A stretch of 64,000 nucleotides of DNA from Anaerolineales bacterium UBA2181. Its GTDB lineage: Bacteria > Chloroflexota > Anaerolineae > Promineifilales > UBA4811. Of the stretch, positions 53,150 to 61,465 are shown in pieces. Location of the stretch: the NCBI GenBank assembly GCA_002328075.1, contig DCVT01000044.1, forward strand, positions 271,774 through 335,773. Reading direction: 5' to 3'. The notes below the pieces were generated by a model. That model ran no database searches and was not told the DNA's origin. It saw only the letters and a list, made by a program, of their open reading frames with translations. Positions within the stretch are counted from its first letter, which is position 1; the number at the start of each line of letters is the position of its first letter. The position numbers and the translations under genes were made by a program.

Positions 53150-53629
53150 ATGGACCGACAATTCGACCTTACGGTGGATGGGAGATCCTACCAGATTGAG
53201 ATGCACGGCAACAGCCTGATGGTCGATGGCCAGCCCTTCGTTATCGGGATTGAGGGTGGGACATTGACGGTGGATGGCATCGCCTATCAGGTGGAACTGG
53301 GCGAGTCGGAGGCCGTGGTGGATGGCAAGACATATCGGATCGAGGCGGGCGGGATGAGTATCCGGGCACCCGCCCCGCCGAAGAAGGCGGTTGCCAAGGC
53401 GCGGTCGTCAACCGGAGCAGGCACGGTGACCGCCATGATGCCCGGTGCCATCCTTCGCGTGTTGGTTGCCGAGGAAGACTCGGTCCAGGAAGGCCAGGTG
53501 GTGGTGATCCTGGAGGCGATGAAGATGGAAAACGAGATCCACGCCCATCGCTCCGGCAAAATCCAGCGCGTCCTTGTAGCTGTGGGCGACAGCGTCGAAA
53601 ACGGCCAGCCGTTGGTCGAAATCGAGTGA
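53150..53629 (+). CDS. Biotin carrier protein with four-fold N-terminal repeat (1.3S-like)
   Basis: A 159-residue protein. The C-terminal half is a biotinyl domain with the modified lysine in EAMKMEN (K125). The N-terminal half is unusual: four consecutive 16-residue units at 7-22, 23-38, 39-54 and 55-70, each with VDG (9-11, 25-27, 41-43, 57-59), an aromatic residue three positions on (14, 30, 46, 62) and alternating hydrophobics. An Ala/Pro/Lys linker joins the halves. It should shuttle carboxybiotin between the 12S-like and 5S-like proteins encoded upstream. ATG 53150 has GAGAGG upstream. Confidence 0.93.
   Translation: MDRQFDLTVDGRSYQIEMHGNSLMVDGQPFVIGIEGGTLTVDGIAYQVELGESEAVVDGKTYRIEAGGMSIRAPAPPKKAVAKARSSTGAGTVTAMMPGAILRVLVAEEDSVQEGQVVVILEAMKMENEIHAHRSGKIQRVLVAVGDSVENGQPLVEIE
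53168..53359 (+). repeat. 4 x 48-base coding tandem repeat in the biotin carrier gene
   Basis: Four in-frame units of exactly 48 bases. The DNA has diverged, but each unit keeps the codons for Val-Asp-Gly and the aromatic residue at the same phase, so the repeats are old duplications kept at the protein level. Confidence 0.8.
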
Positions 53630-53663
53630 GCCGGGTGCCTGCCCGGCCAAGAGAGGAGGCACC

Positions 53664-54176
53664 ATGTTACTCGGTCACCCTGAACTGCCGGTGTTCTTTT
53701 CGGAGGTGATTACGCGTGATTACCGTCTGCACGGCGGCTTTCAGCCCATCGGCCCGGTGCTGCCTTATCTCAACGACGGACAATGGCAGTACATTCAGTT
53801 GCGGGATACGACGCTGGCCGCCTTTGACGAGGAGAACCCGATGGGCAAGAGGCATTTTCCCATGATGATGGTGCGCAAGGACGACGTCGTTGCGTTAAGC
53901 CTGCTGGACGAGGATGCCGCCCGCACGGTGAAGGTGCTGACAACCAAACACAGCATGATCGTGTACACCCCACGATTCGTCATCAAAGGGGACATTCACA
54001 TGCATGAGGACGACATTCCCCTTGCGCTATTCAGCAGTGGAACGCACGATTTCGTGTCTGTCACCAATACTTCGCTGTATCCATTGAAACGCCTGCAGCA
54101 TGCGCCCAGCGCAAACCGCCACATCACGTTCTTGAACCGCAAGAACGTCAACCTGTACCTGGTAGCAGACGACTGA
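53664..54176 (+). CDS. Unrecognised 170-residue protein ending the transcarboxylase operon
   Basis: No family recognised. It is mostly beta-strand-like, soluble, without signal or membrane segments. Noticeable pieces are the N-terminal HPELPVFFSEV, DIHMHEDDIPLALF (near 111-124) and the C-terminal FLNRKNVNLYLV. It lies 34 bases after the biotin carrier gene with a strong ribosome site (GAGAGGAGG), so it is surely translated with it. A role in assembly or regulation of the complex is possible. Confidence 0.7.
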   Translation: MLLGHPELPVFFSEVITRDYRLHGGFQPIGPVLPYLNDGQWQYIQLRDTTLAAFDEENPMGKRHFPMMMVRKDDVVALSLLDEDAARTVKVLTTKHSMIVYTPRFVIKGDIHMHEDDIPLALFSSGTHDFVSVTNTSLYPLKRLQHAPSANRHITFLNRKNVNLYLVADD

Positions 54177-54193
54177 GCAACTCTCTGACAGAA

Positions 54194-54222
54194 TTGCTCC
54201 GTCCCGGCTCGGATCATATAAT
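54194..54222 (+). promoter_or_regulatory. Promoter of the lactate-utilisation operon
   Basis: TTGCTC at 54194-54199, a 17-base spacer, and a perfect TATAAT at 54217-54222. The start would be near 54229. AAGGAA at 54249-54254 serves ATG 54262. It separates this operon from the transcarboxylase operon. Confidence 0.62.
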
Positions 54223-54261
54223 CAGTTTGGAAAATCCATCTCACCGAAAAGGAACCTATCC

Positions 54262-55365
54262 ATGTCCAATGATTCAGGCATTCGAGTTCTTGTTGAACCT
54301 TTGAGAGAGTTCTGTGTTCAGGTCTTGGCCCGGTTGTACGTCCCACTGGAGGACGCAGAGACTACGGCTGACAACTTGTTGGAAGCCGACCTGCGCGGTG
54401 TCAGCTCTCACGGCGTTGCTCGCTTCCGCCGGTACGTGCGAGGCCTCCAGACTGGCCAGATGATCCCCCAACCGGATATCCGGTTGATCCACGAAACCCC
54501 GGCTACTGCGTTGGTGGACGGCGGAGGAGGCTTGGGCCAACCGGTCTCCAAGCGCGCCATGCGGATGGCCATCGAAAAAGCTCGGCAGGTGGGCGCCGGT
54601 TTTGTCACGGTCCGCAACTCGAATCATTTCGGAATCGCCGGATACTATGCAATGTTGGCTCTGCCACACGAAATGATCGGGATATGCACCACCAACTCGG
54701 CGGTGCTGGTGGTGCCGACTTTCGGCCGAGACGCCATGCTGGGCACCAACCCCATTAGCGTGGCCGCACCGGCCGGCAGAGAACGTCCTTTTGTGTTGGA
54801 CATGGCCACCAGCACTGTGCCGCGCGGCAAACTGGAGGTCTATAATCGGATGAACAAACCAATGCCCCTGGGATGGGCAACCGACGAGGTAGGCGAGGCC
54901 AGCACAGATGCCGGACATGTCCTGGGAAACATGGAGCGTTTGGCTGGTGGTGGTCTGCTTCCCTTGGGCGGTGCCGGTGAATTACTGTCCGGTCACAAGG
55001 GGTACGGCTTGGCTCTGTTGGTGGACATACTCTCCGGCGTGCTTCCGGGCGCAGGATATGCCGACAACATCTACCTCAAGGACGAGGCCGGAAAACCCCT
55101 GCCGACAAACGTGGGACACTTTTTTGGAGCGCTTCGCGTTGACGGCTTCCGCCCGGTAGCCGAGTTCAAAGCCACCATGGACGACATTATTCGTCGATTG
55201 AAGGATTCGGCCAAGGCGGTCGGTCAGGAACGAATATACATCCATGGTGAAAAAGAGTATGAACTGACCGATGAGCGGCGTGCCAACGGGGTCCTACTGC
55301 ACCCCAAAGTAATGGCCGACCTTCAAGCGATGGTGGGCGAGTTCGGGGTTCCCTTTGCCCACTAA
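54262..55365 (+). CDS. Ldh2-family (malate/L-lactate-type) NAD(P)-dependent dehydrogenase
   Basis: A 367-residue member of the Ldh2/MDH2 family, distinct from classical Rossmann lactate dehydrogenase. The family signs are DLRGVSSHGVARF near 43-55, with the catalytic histidine, VRNSNHFGIAGYYA near 118-131, GTNPISVAAPA, and SGHKGYGLALLVDILSG near 245-261. Members oxidise L-malate, L-lactate, ureidoglycolate or sulfolactate. Being in front of a lactate racemase and D-lactate-type oxidase genes favours lactate. Confidence 0.9.
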   Translation: MSNDSGIRVLVEPLREFCVQVLARLYVPLEDAETTADNLLEADLRGVSSHGVARFRRYVRGLQTGQMIPQPDIRLIHETPATALVDGGGGLGQPVSKRAMRMAIEKARQVGAGFVTVRNSNHFGIAGYYAMLALPHEMIGICTTNSAVLVVPTFGRDAMLGTNPISVAAPAGRERPFVLDMATSTVPRGKLEVYNRMNKPMPLGWATDEVGEASTDAGHVLGNMERLAGGGLLPLGGAGELLSGHKGYGLALLVDILSGVLPGAGYADNIYLKDEAGKPLPTNVGHFFGALRVDGFRPVAEFKATMDDIIRRLKDSAKAVGQERIYIHGEKEYELTDERRANGVLLHPKVMADLQAMVGEFGVPFAH

Positions 55366-55401
55366 CCCTGCGGCCGCGTGTCATTATCGAGGAGCGCCAC
55401 C

Positions 55402-56700
55402 ATGTACACCGTGCCATTCGATAAAGGCAGCCTGAGCTTTGCGTTGCCAGCCGGGATGACTGGGGCTGTAGCAGCATCCCGCCAAGTCCCGGCTCTGGAT
55501 GATGTGCCAGCCGCCATTGCTCGAGCACTTGATCAACCGATCAACTCGCTTCCCCTGGGAGAGATGGTCCGGCCGGGAAACACGGTCTGTATTGTCTTCA
55601 CCGACATCACCCGGGCCAGCCCGGATCACCTTTTGGTGCCGGCGATCCTGGCTGAGTTGGAGGCGGCTGGTGTGGCCGACCAAGATGTCACACTGCTGTG
55701 CGGAATCGGAATGCACCGCCCCAGCACCTACGCCGAAAAGGTGATCAAGCTCGGCCAAGCCGTGGTAGACCGATACCGGGTGGTAGACCACGAACCGCAA
55801 GACCCGGCCGCTCTGGTCGACCTTGGCACCACGGAAACCGGCATCCCTCTTTCTGTGAACCGTGTTGCATACGAGTCGGACCTCCTGGTGGCGACTGGGA
55901 TTGTCGAGCCCCATCAGTATGCCGGCTATTCCGGCGGCCGCAAGACCCTGGCGGTGGGAGCAGCGGGCGAGGCGATGATCGCGTACACCCACGGCCCTCA
56001 CATGATCGATCATCCGGGCACTCGGTTGGGCAAGACGGAGGGAAACCCGTTTCACGAGGCAGTGACCGAGGCCGCACGGCGAGCCCGGTTGCGGTTCATC
56101 ATCAATGTGGTGCAGGACGACGAAAAACGGCCCATTGCGGTGATGGCTGGTGAACCTGAGGCCACGTTCTCCGCCCTGGTGGACGCTGCCAGGCAGCTTT
56201 TTGAGGTCCCCATCTGGCACCAATACGATGTGGCGGTCGCCGGAGTCGGGTACCCCAAGGACGAAAATCTTTATCAGGCTTCACGAGCAGCCAGCTACCT
56301 CTTTTTTGCGCCCACCTGCGTCGTCAAGGAGGGCGGGGTTTTCATCGTGCCGGCCCCCACTCGTGAAGGCGCCGGCGCCGGCGTCGGGGAACAGCGGTTC
56401 CTGGAAAAGATGCGGCAGGCCACCAATATGGCGTCGCTGCTGGAGGTACTGCGCGCCACCGGGTATCCGCCTGGAGCGCAGAGGGCCTTTGTGCTCGCCA
56501 AGGTCCTGGAGAAGACTCACATCATCATCGTCGGCTCGGAGACCCCAGACATCGTGCGGCAAGCACACATGATTCCGGCGGCCGATATGGATCAGGCGTT
56601 TCGGATCGCTGCTGAAAAGGTGGGTCGGCCTCATCTCGACGTGTTGATTGTGCCACACGCCTTGTTGACCCTGCCCATCGTCACCCAACAACTCACATAG
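55402..56700 (+). CDS. larA: LarA-type nickel-pincer lactate racemase
   Basis: A 432-residue protein of the LarA family. The catalytic and cofactor residues of Lactiplantibacillus LarA (H108, H174, K184, H200) all appear shifted by three: H105 in GMHRPS, H171 and K181 in EPHQYAGYSGGRKT, and H197 in YTHGPH. The lysine would carry the nickel-pincer nucleotide. Family members racemise lactate or related 2-hydroxy acids. The cofactor-making genes larB, larC and larE are not in the window. ATG 55402 has GAGGAG upstream; the frame is open to 55378. Confidence 0.9.
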   Translation: MYTVPFDKGSLSFALPAGMTGAVAASRQVPALDDVPAAIARALDQPINSLPLGEMVRPGNTVCIVFTDITRASPDHLLVPAILAELEAAGVADQDVTLLCGIGMHRPSTYAEKVIKLGQAVVDRYRVVDHEPQDPAALVDLGTTETGIPLSVNRVAYESDLLVATGIVEPHQYAGYSGGRKTLAVGAAGEAMIAYTHGPHMIDHPGTRLGKTEGNPFHEAVTEAARRARLRFIINVVQDDEKRPIAVMAGEPEATFSALVDAARQLFEVPIWHQYDVAVAGVGYPKDENLYQASRAASYLFFAPTCVVKEGGVFIVPAPTREGAGAGVGEQRFLEKMRQATNMASLLEVLRATGYPPGAQRAFVLAKVLEKTHIIIVGSETPDIVRQAHMIPAADMDQAFRIAAEKVGRPHLDVLIVPHALLTLPIVTQQLT

Positions 56701-56717
56701 CTCACAACCACATAGCC

Positions 56718-58019
56718 ATGACGGAACCCAGCCACAACCCGTTTGCCAACCTGGAAGTGCCGGTTGAGGAAGATTATCTTCACTGCATCCGCTGCGGCAC
56801 CTGCCTTTACAACTGTCCAACCTATCGCGAGTCTGTTCGCGAGACCGATAGCCCTCGCGGTCGCATTTTCCTGGCGCGTAAGGTGCTGGAGGGCGAGGCA
56901 AAACTGACGCCGAACCTGATCGAGCAGATGTACCGCTGTCTGGCGTGCGGTGCCTGCAACGAAATCTGCCCCGTGGGCAATCGACCGGCTGACATGGCCC
57001 TTCAACTCCGCTGGTTGGCCCAGCAGGTAGAGCCGGCTGGGTGGAAGCAGGTCGTGTTCCACCAGTTGCTGGCCAAACCTGGCCTTATGGAGTTGGGTAC
57101 CTTACCGCTCCGGCTGTACCAGCTCTTGGGTTTTCGGACGGTTGCCAATGCTTTGCGGCTCACCAGTTTACTGCCTCGCCAGCTCAGGGACATGGAGAGG
57201 CAGTTGCCCAAGGTCCCGGCTCGGCCGGCTCGCAGCCGGGTACCAAGCATCACCCAAGCGACTGGCCAAGGTGCCCCCAAGTCGAGGGTCGGCTACTTTC
57301 TGGGCTGCGCCCAGAACCTGCTCTTCTACCCGGGAGCAACGGCCGTCGTGCGCGTGCTGGCACGCAACCAAAACCAGGTCGTCACTCCCGAATCTGCACA
57401 GTGCTGCGGCATGCCAGCCATAGGTTACGGCGATTGGGATGCGTTGAGAGCGTTTGCCCGACACAACGTTCAGCTTTTTGAGAAACTGGACGTCGACGTG
57501 ATCGTCACCGATTGCGCCACGTGCGGGTCAACCCTCAAGGAGTACAAACACTACCTGGCCTCCGATCCGCAATGGGCCGAGCGTGCCAACGCCTTTAGCA
57601 GCAAGGTGCAGGACATTAGCGAATATCTGGCGTCTTGTGATCTGGTCAAGCCAGAGGGAAGGGTTGAGGGTCGGGTCACGTATCACGATCCGTGTCATCT
57701 GGTTCGCGCCCAACGCGTCAGCGCACAACCGCGCAAGCTCTTGCAGCTGATCGATGGACTCGAGTTCGTCGAGATGAACGAAGCCAACTGGTGTTGCGGC
57801 TCGGCCGGATCGCAGATCATCACACACTATGAGACCTCTATGGCCGTATTGGATAAAAAGATGGCCAACGTCGCCGCAACCGAGGCCGATTATATAGCCA
57901 GTGGCTGCCCCGGCTGCCAGATGCAGCTCACGGTCGGAGTCAAACGCTCCGGGTTGCGAGCTAAAGTCGTGCACCCCGTCCAGTTACTCGACTGGGCGTA
58001 CGAACAGCACCAGCGATAA
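56718..58019 (+). CDS. glcF: Glycolate/D-lactate oxidase iron-sulfur subunit (GlcF-like)
   Basis: A 433-residue protein. Two [4Fe-4S] motifs (CIRCGTCLYNCP near 23-34 and CLACGACNEICP near 74-85) are followed by two cysteine-rich CCG domains (one around QCCGMPA, one with HDPCHL and NWCCGSAG). It accepts electrons from the FAD subunit encoded next and passes them to quinone or an electron-transfer protein. It sits 17 bases after larA. Confidence 0.93.
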   Translation: MTEPSHNPFANLEVPVEEDYLHCIRCGTCLYNCPTYRESVRETDSPRGRIFLARKVLEGEAKLTPNLIEQMYRCLACGACNEICPVGNRPADMALQLRWLAQQVEPAGWKQVVFHQLLAKPGLMELGTLPLRLYQLLGFRTVANALRLTSLLPRQLRDMERQLPKVPARPARSRVPSITQATGQGAPKSRVGYFLGCAQNLLFYPGATAVVRVLARNQNQVVTPESAQCCGMPAIGYGDWDALRAFARHNVQLFEKLDVDVIVTDCATCGSTLKEYKHYLASDPQWAERANAFSSKVQDISEYLASCDLVKPEGRVEGRVTYHDPCHLVRAQRVSAQPRKLLQLIDGLEFVEMNEANWCCGSAGSQIITHYETSMAVLDKKMANVAATEADYIASGCPGCQMQLTVGVKRSGLRAKVVHPVQLLDWAYEQHQR

Positions 58020-58045
58020 TCCGCTCACCCAATCAGGATGGTGTC

Positions 58046-59449
58046 ATGAAGATCGAACCGGCCCTCATCGAGCAGTTTCAGGCGATCGTCGGCAAGAAAC
58101 ACGTACTATCCTCGCGCGAGGATCTGCTGTGCTATTCGTTTGACGGCACCTTTGCCGAGTTCGCGCCAGATCTGGTGGTTGAACCGGCCGACACCGAGCA
58201 GGTTGCCGCGGTCATCAGGTTGGCGCACGAACACGCGGTGCCCGTGATTGCGCGGGGCATGGGATCGGGGCTCGCGGCGGGCACCATTCCGTTTGGTGGC
58301 GGAGTGATCCTTCCGCTTAACCGGATGCGTTCCATCCTGGAAATCGACCAGGAAAACATGACCGCCACAGTCCAGGCCGGGCTTATCACGCTGGATTTGC
58401 AGGACAAGGTAGAGAAACTGGGGCTCTTTTACCCACCCGACCCGTCGAGCAACAAACATTCTACCATCGGCGGCAACATCGCCTGCAATGCAGGGGGGCC
58501 ACGATGCCTCAAGTACGGTGTGACTGGGGATTACGTGATGGGGCTAACGGTGGTGTTGGCTGACGGTCGGATTATCAGGACTGGCGGCAAGACCATCAAG
58601 AACGTCACTGGCTACAACCTGATCGGACTATTCATTGGTTCTGAAGGAACGTTGGGCATCATTACCGAAGCCGTCCTCAAGCTCGTCGCCAAACCGAGCT
58701 ATGTGCGGACCGCCGTAGCGGCATTTGACCAGTTGGACGACGCGAGCCGGACAGTCAATGCGGTTCTGCTATCGGGCATTGTACCGGCAACAATGGAGTT
58801 GATGGACAACACAGCTATCATCTGCATCGAAGAAGCGATGCACCTGGGTCTGCCCGTAGAGAAGGACGCCATCCTCATCATAGAATCGGACGGCTTCGAT
58901 GACCACGTGGTCCAGCAGGAGATTGACGCCATCGCTTCGGTGTGCCGCCAGAACGGCGCCTCTGACGTTCAGGTAGCAAAGACCGAGGCCGAGCGCGCCG
59001 ACTTGTGGCGTGCCCGGCGCAATGTGTCGCCGTCACTGGCCAGGCGAGCACCCAACAAACTCGGCGAGGACATATCTGTGCCCCGCAGCCAAATTCCGGA
59101 GGCGGTGCGCCGCCTGAAATCCATTTCCCAACGCTATGGCTTGCCGATTGTGATCTTTGGGCATGCGGGCGACGGCAACTTGCACCCCAACATCCTGTTT
59201 GACAAACGGGACCCAGATCAATGGGGTCGGGTGGAAAAGATGGTGGCAGAGATATTCGGCGCCGCCGTGGCACTGGGTGGTACCCTTTCTGGCGAACACG
59301 GCGTGGGCACGCTCAAACTCCCCTACCTGGAGAGCGATGTGGGGGCGATTTCAATAGAAGTTCAGCAACGCATCAAGCAGGCGCTGGACCCCAAGGGAAT
59401 CCTTAACCCCGGCAAATCGCTGCCGCTCCTGACACCGACAGCGAGCTGA
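58046..59449 (+). CDS. glcD: FAD-linked D-2-hydroxyacid dehydrogenase (GlcD-like)
   Basis: A 467-residue PCMH-type flavoprotein that oxidises glycolate or D-lactate. The FAD-binding part has ARGMGSGLAAGTIP near 70-83, DPSSNKHSTIGGNIACNAGG near 132-151 and GSEGTLGIITEAVLKL near 197-212. The C-terminal part has the substrate/metal motif FGHAGDGNLHPNI and SGEHGVG. With the Ldh2 and LarA proteins it would allow both lactate isomers to enter as pyruvate. Confidence 0.93.
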   Translation: MKIEPALIEQFQAIVGKKHVLSSREDLLCYSFDGTFAEFAPDLVVEPADTEQVAAVIRLAHEHAVPVIARGMGSGLAAGTIPFGGGVILPLNRMRSILEIDQENMTATVQAGLITLDLQDKVEKLGLFYPPDPSSNKHSTIGGNIACNAGGPRCLKYGVTGDYVMGLTVVLADGRIIRTGGKTIKNVTGYNLIGLFIGSEGTLGIITEAVLKLVAKPSYVRTAVAAFDQLDDASRTVNAVLLSGIVPATMELMDNTAIICIEEAMHLGLPVEKDAILIIESDGFDDHVVQQEIDAIASVCRQNGASDVQVAKTEAERADLWRARRNVSPSLARRAPNKLGEDISVPRSQIPEAVRRLKSISQRYGLPIVIFGHAGDGNLHPNILFDKRDPDQWGRVEKMVAEIFGAAVALGGTLSGEHGVGTLKLPYLESDVGAISIEVQQRIKQALDPKGILNPGKSLPLLTPTAS

Positions 59450-59490
59450 CCTTTGGGACGCCAGATGGGAACGCAATCGGGAGGTCTCAG

Positions 59491-60174
59491 ATGTCACCGA
59501 CTCGTCGCCAGTTTATCCGCAACGTCGGCATCGCGCTGGCAACGCTGGTGATGGGTCGGTGCCAGCCTCCGGTGCCGACCACCCTGCCTACATCCACGAT
59601 GCTACCCAAGCACCCGATCCGGAACCGGCTGCGGGACTGCTGGCTTGCCTTTGAGAGGTTGGCCAAACAAACGCGCGAAAGCCAGAACGACCCAGATGCT
59701 GGCGAAGCGGCGCTCCGTGAGCTGCGAGCAAAACACCAGGCGGCACTGGACGAAATGGTGAGTACCGATGAGCTGTCGCCAGCGGTCGCCGAACAGGTGC
59801 AGGCTGCTTTCGACGCGGCGAGCTATCACATCTGGCGCTCCAACACCCTGATCACCTGCTACGCGCCGGCTCTGATCAACTATTCGCCAACCAGTTCAGC
59901 CCAACTGGTGGAGCAATCGGCCGCCCTGGCAGCCATGGCCCAGAGCAGCGCACTCGAACCTTCAACGGTGGAAAAGGCCCAGGCGGCCATCGAGCGTGAT
60001 ATCGCCTTTCTGAACCTATCTCAGGACGATGTCCAGCTTCTCTACGACAGCCTGATCACTGCCGCCGGCGGCCCGGGCGTTCCACCTTTTGACGAGGTAG
60101 AGCTTGGCGTGACTGCAGAGGCGATTGAGGCAGCTCGTTTCCTTGTCTCTCTGCTGTTGTGCCAGGACCCATGA
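59491..60174 (+). CDS. Tat-signal lipoprotein of unknown function, partner of a radical SAM gene
   Basis: A 227-residue protein. The start TRRQFIRNVG carries a twin-arginine motif (R5, R6) and the hydrophobic stretch ends in MGRC, so it is probably a Tat-exported lipoprotein. The mature part after residue 40 is alpha-helical, with no domain I recognise and few cysteines. Its stop overlaps the start of the radical SAM gene (ATGA), so the pair is co-translated. Tat export suggests folding or cofactor insertion before export. It may be a substrate or carrier for the radical SAM enzyme; that is speculation. Confidence 0.72.
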   Translation: MSPTRRQFIRNVGIALATLVMGRCQPPVPTTLPTSTMLPKHPIRNRLRDCWLAFERLAKQTRESQNDPDAGEAALRELRAKHQAALDEMVSTDELSPAVAEQVQAAFDAASYHIWRSNTLITCYAPALINYSPTSSAQLVEQSAALAAMAQSSALEPSTVEKAQAAIERDIAFLNLSQDDVQLLYDSLITAAGGPGVPPFDEVELGVTAEAIEAARFLVSLLLCQDP

Positions 60175-61241
60175 TCGCCCGCCGGGTTCGGCTGCAGTCA
60201 CTCGTCTTTGAAGTCTCGCAGCGCTGTAATCACGCCTGCCTGCATTGTTACAACGTCTGGCTGCCGGACACAACGGGCCGGCCCGCTGCCTATCCGCGTG
60301 GCGAACTGGGCACGGCCGAGACGTTGGCGTTGTTCAACCACGTCCTAGACCAGGTAGACTGTCACCACGTCACACTAACCGGCGGCGAACCCCTGCTGCG
60401 CAGCGACCTGCCGGCTATGGTTGATTTATTGCGGCTGCGGCAGCTCAGCGCGACGGTGATCAGCAACGGTCGGCTGCTGGACGAACCGGTTGCGGCCGAC
60501 CTGATCCGGCGCGGCGTGAGTCTGTTTGAGCTGCCGCTCCTCAGCCATCGCCGTGAGGTTCATGACCAGTTGTCAGGGTCGCCGGGCGCCTTTGACGCAG
60601 TTCTGGCTGCCATGGCCAATATCCGCCAGCACCGAGGGCAGTTCGTTGCCGTCTTTGTAGCCACCAGGCTCAATCTAGGTGACCTTCAGGAGACTGTGCG
60701 TCTGGCTTTTGCGTTGGGCGCCCGCGGGCTGATGCTCAACCGGTTCAACCCGGGCGGGCGCGGCCGGTGGCACCTGGACCGCCTGCTACCCTCGACGACC
60801 GAGATCCAGCAGGCGCTACAGGACGCATCAGCCGCATCCATCCGGTTCGGCATCCCGGTTTCGTGCTCTATCCCCATTCAACCCTGCCTGGTCAGAACCC
60901 AGGACTATCCGGCGCTGGGCTTTGGCTTGTGCGCTGCGGGCACCGAACGCGCATACTATACGGTAGATCCGCTGGGAAACCTCCGCCCCTGTAACCACAC
61001 GCCCACCATTTTAGGAAACCTAACCCGGGAATCCGTGATGGACCTGATTGCTTCGGAGCGGATGGCCCGGTTCGTAGCAGCCACGCCGCCGTTTTGCGCG
61101 CCATGTTCACTGCGCGCCTGTTGTCAAGGGGGCTGCAAGGCAGCTGCCCAGGTATGCTACGGTTCGCTCGAGGTCGAAGAACCGTTCCTGGCCAACAACA
61201 TGTCTAATGCGGATCCAACGCGTTTGGATATGCTGATCTAG
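60171..61241 (+). CDS. Radical SAM enzyme with SPASM-type C-terminus
   Basis: A 356-residue protein. The radical SAM cluster motif CNHACLHC (C19, C23, C26) is followed by TLTGGEPLLR near 69-78. The C-terminus has cysteines for auxiliary clusters: LCAAGTE near 251, RPCNHTP, and CAPCSLRACCQGGCKAA near 308-324. This resembles PqqE/NirJ/AhbC-like enzymes that modify peptides or tetrapyrroles. No short precursor peptide gene is obvious. ATG 60171 is chosen for its overlap with the lipoprotein stop. It is last in the lactate operon. Confidence 0.88.
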   Translation: MIARRVRLQSLVFEVSQRCNHACLHCYNVWLPDTTGRPAAYPRGELGTAETLALFNHVLDQVDCHHVTLTGGEPLLRSDLPAMVDLLRLRQLSATVISNGRLLDEPVAADLIRRGVSLFELPLLSHRREVHDQLSGSPGAFDAVLAAMANIRQHRGQFVAVFVATRLNLGDLQETVRLAFALGARGLMLNRFNPGGRGRWHLDRLLPSTTEIQQALQDASAASIRFGIPVSCSIPIQPCLVRTQDYPALGFGLCAAGTERAYYTVDPLGNLRPCNHTPTILGNLTRESVMDLIASERMARFVAATPPFCAPCSLRACCQGGCKAAAQVCYGSLEVEEPFLANNMSNADPTRLDMLI

Positions 61242-61441
61242 TGCAGCGCCAGAGCTGTCCAGCTGGCAGAGGTTACCCCTCACTGGGCACATTGGGTCCA
61301 GTGGCAAGCAGTCTGGCGCGGCCGCCCGGATTGCGCAGGACGGAGTCTACGGCCAACCGAGCCGGTTCCGGGGTTTCGGCATGTCGCGGGTCGGTTTTGG
61401 CGAACGTCCTTCGAATGCCGCGCTGGCCCGTACGTGACTAC

Positions 61442-61459
61442 GCTGCTGCGCGCAGCAAC
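61442..61459. repeat. GC-rich palindrome between convergent genes
   Basis: A nine-base self-complementary arm pair with no loop, centred at 61450/61451, lies just beyond the stop of the minus-strand GAF gene. It may be a weak convergent terminator; there is no T-run on either exit. Confidence 0.3.
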
Positions 61460-61465
61460 CCCGAG

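Noticed and set aside
49626..53629. Sodium-pumping oxaloacetate or methylmalonyl-CoA decarboxylase
   Set aside because: No membrane beta subunit or small gamma subunit gene is present in the cluster.
56360..56390. GC-rich alternating run (GGCGCC/GCCGGC) as a recombination or Z-DNA site
   Set aside because: It lies inside larA and encodes a Gly-Ala stretch of the protein.
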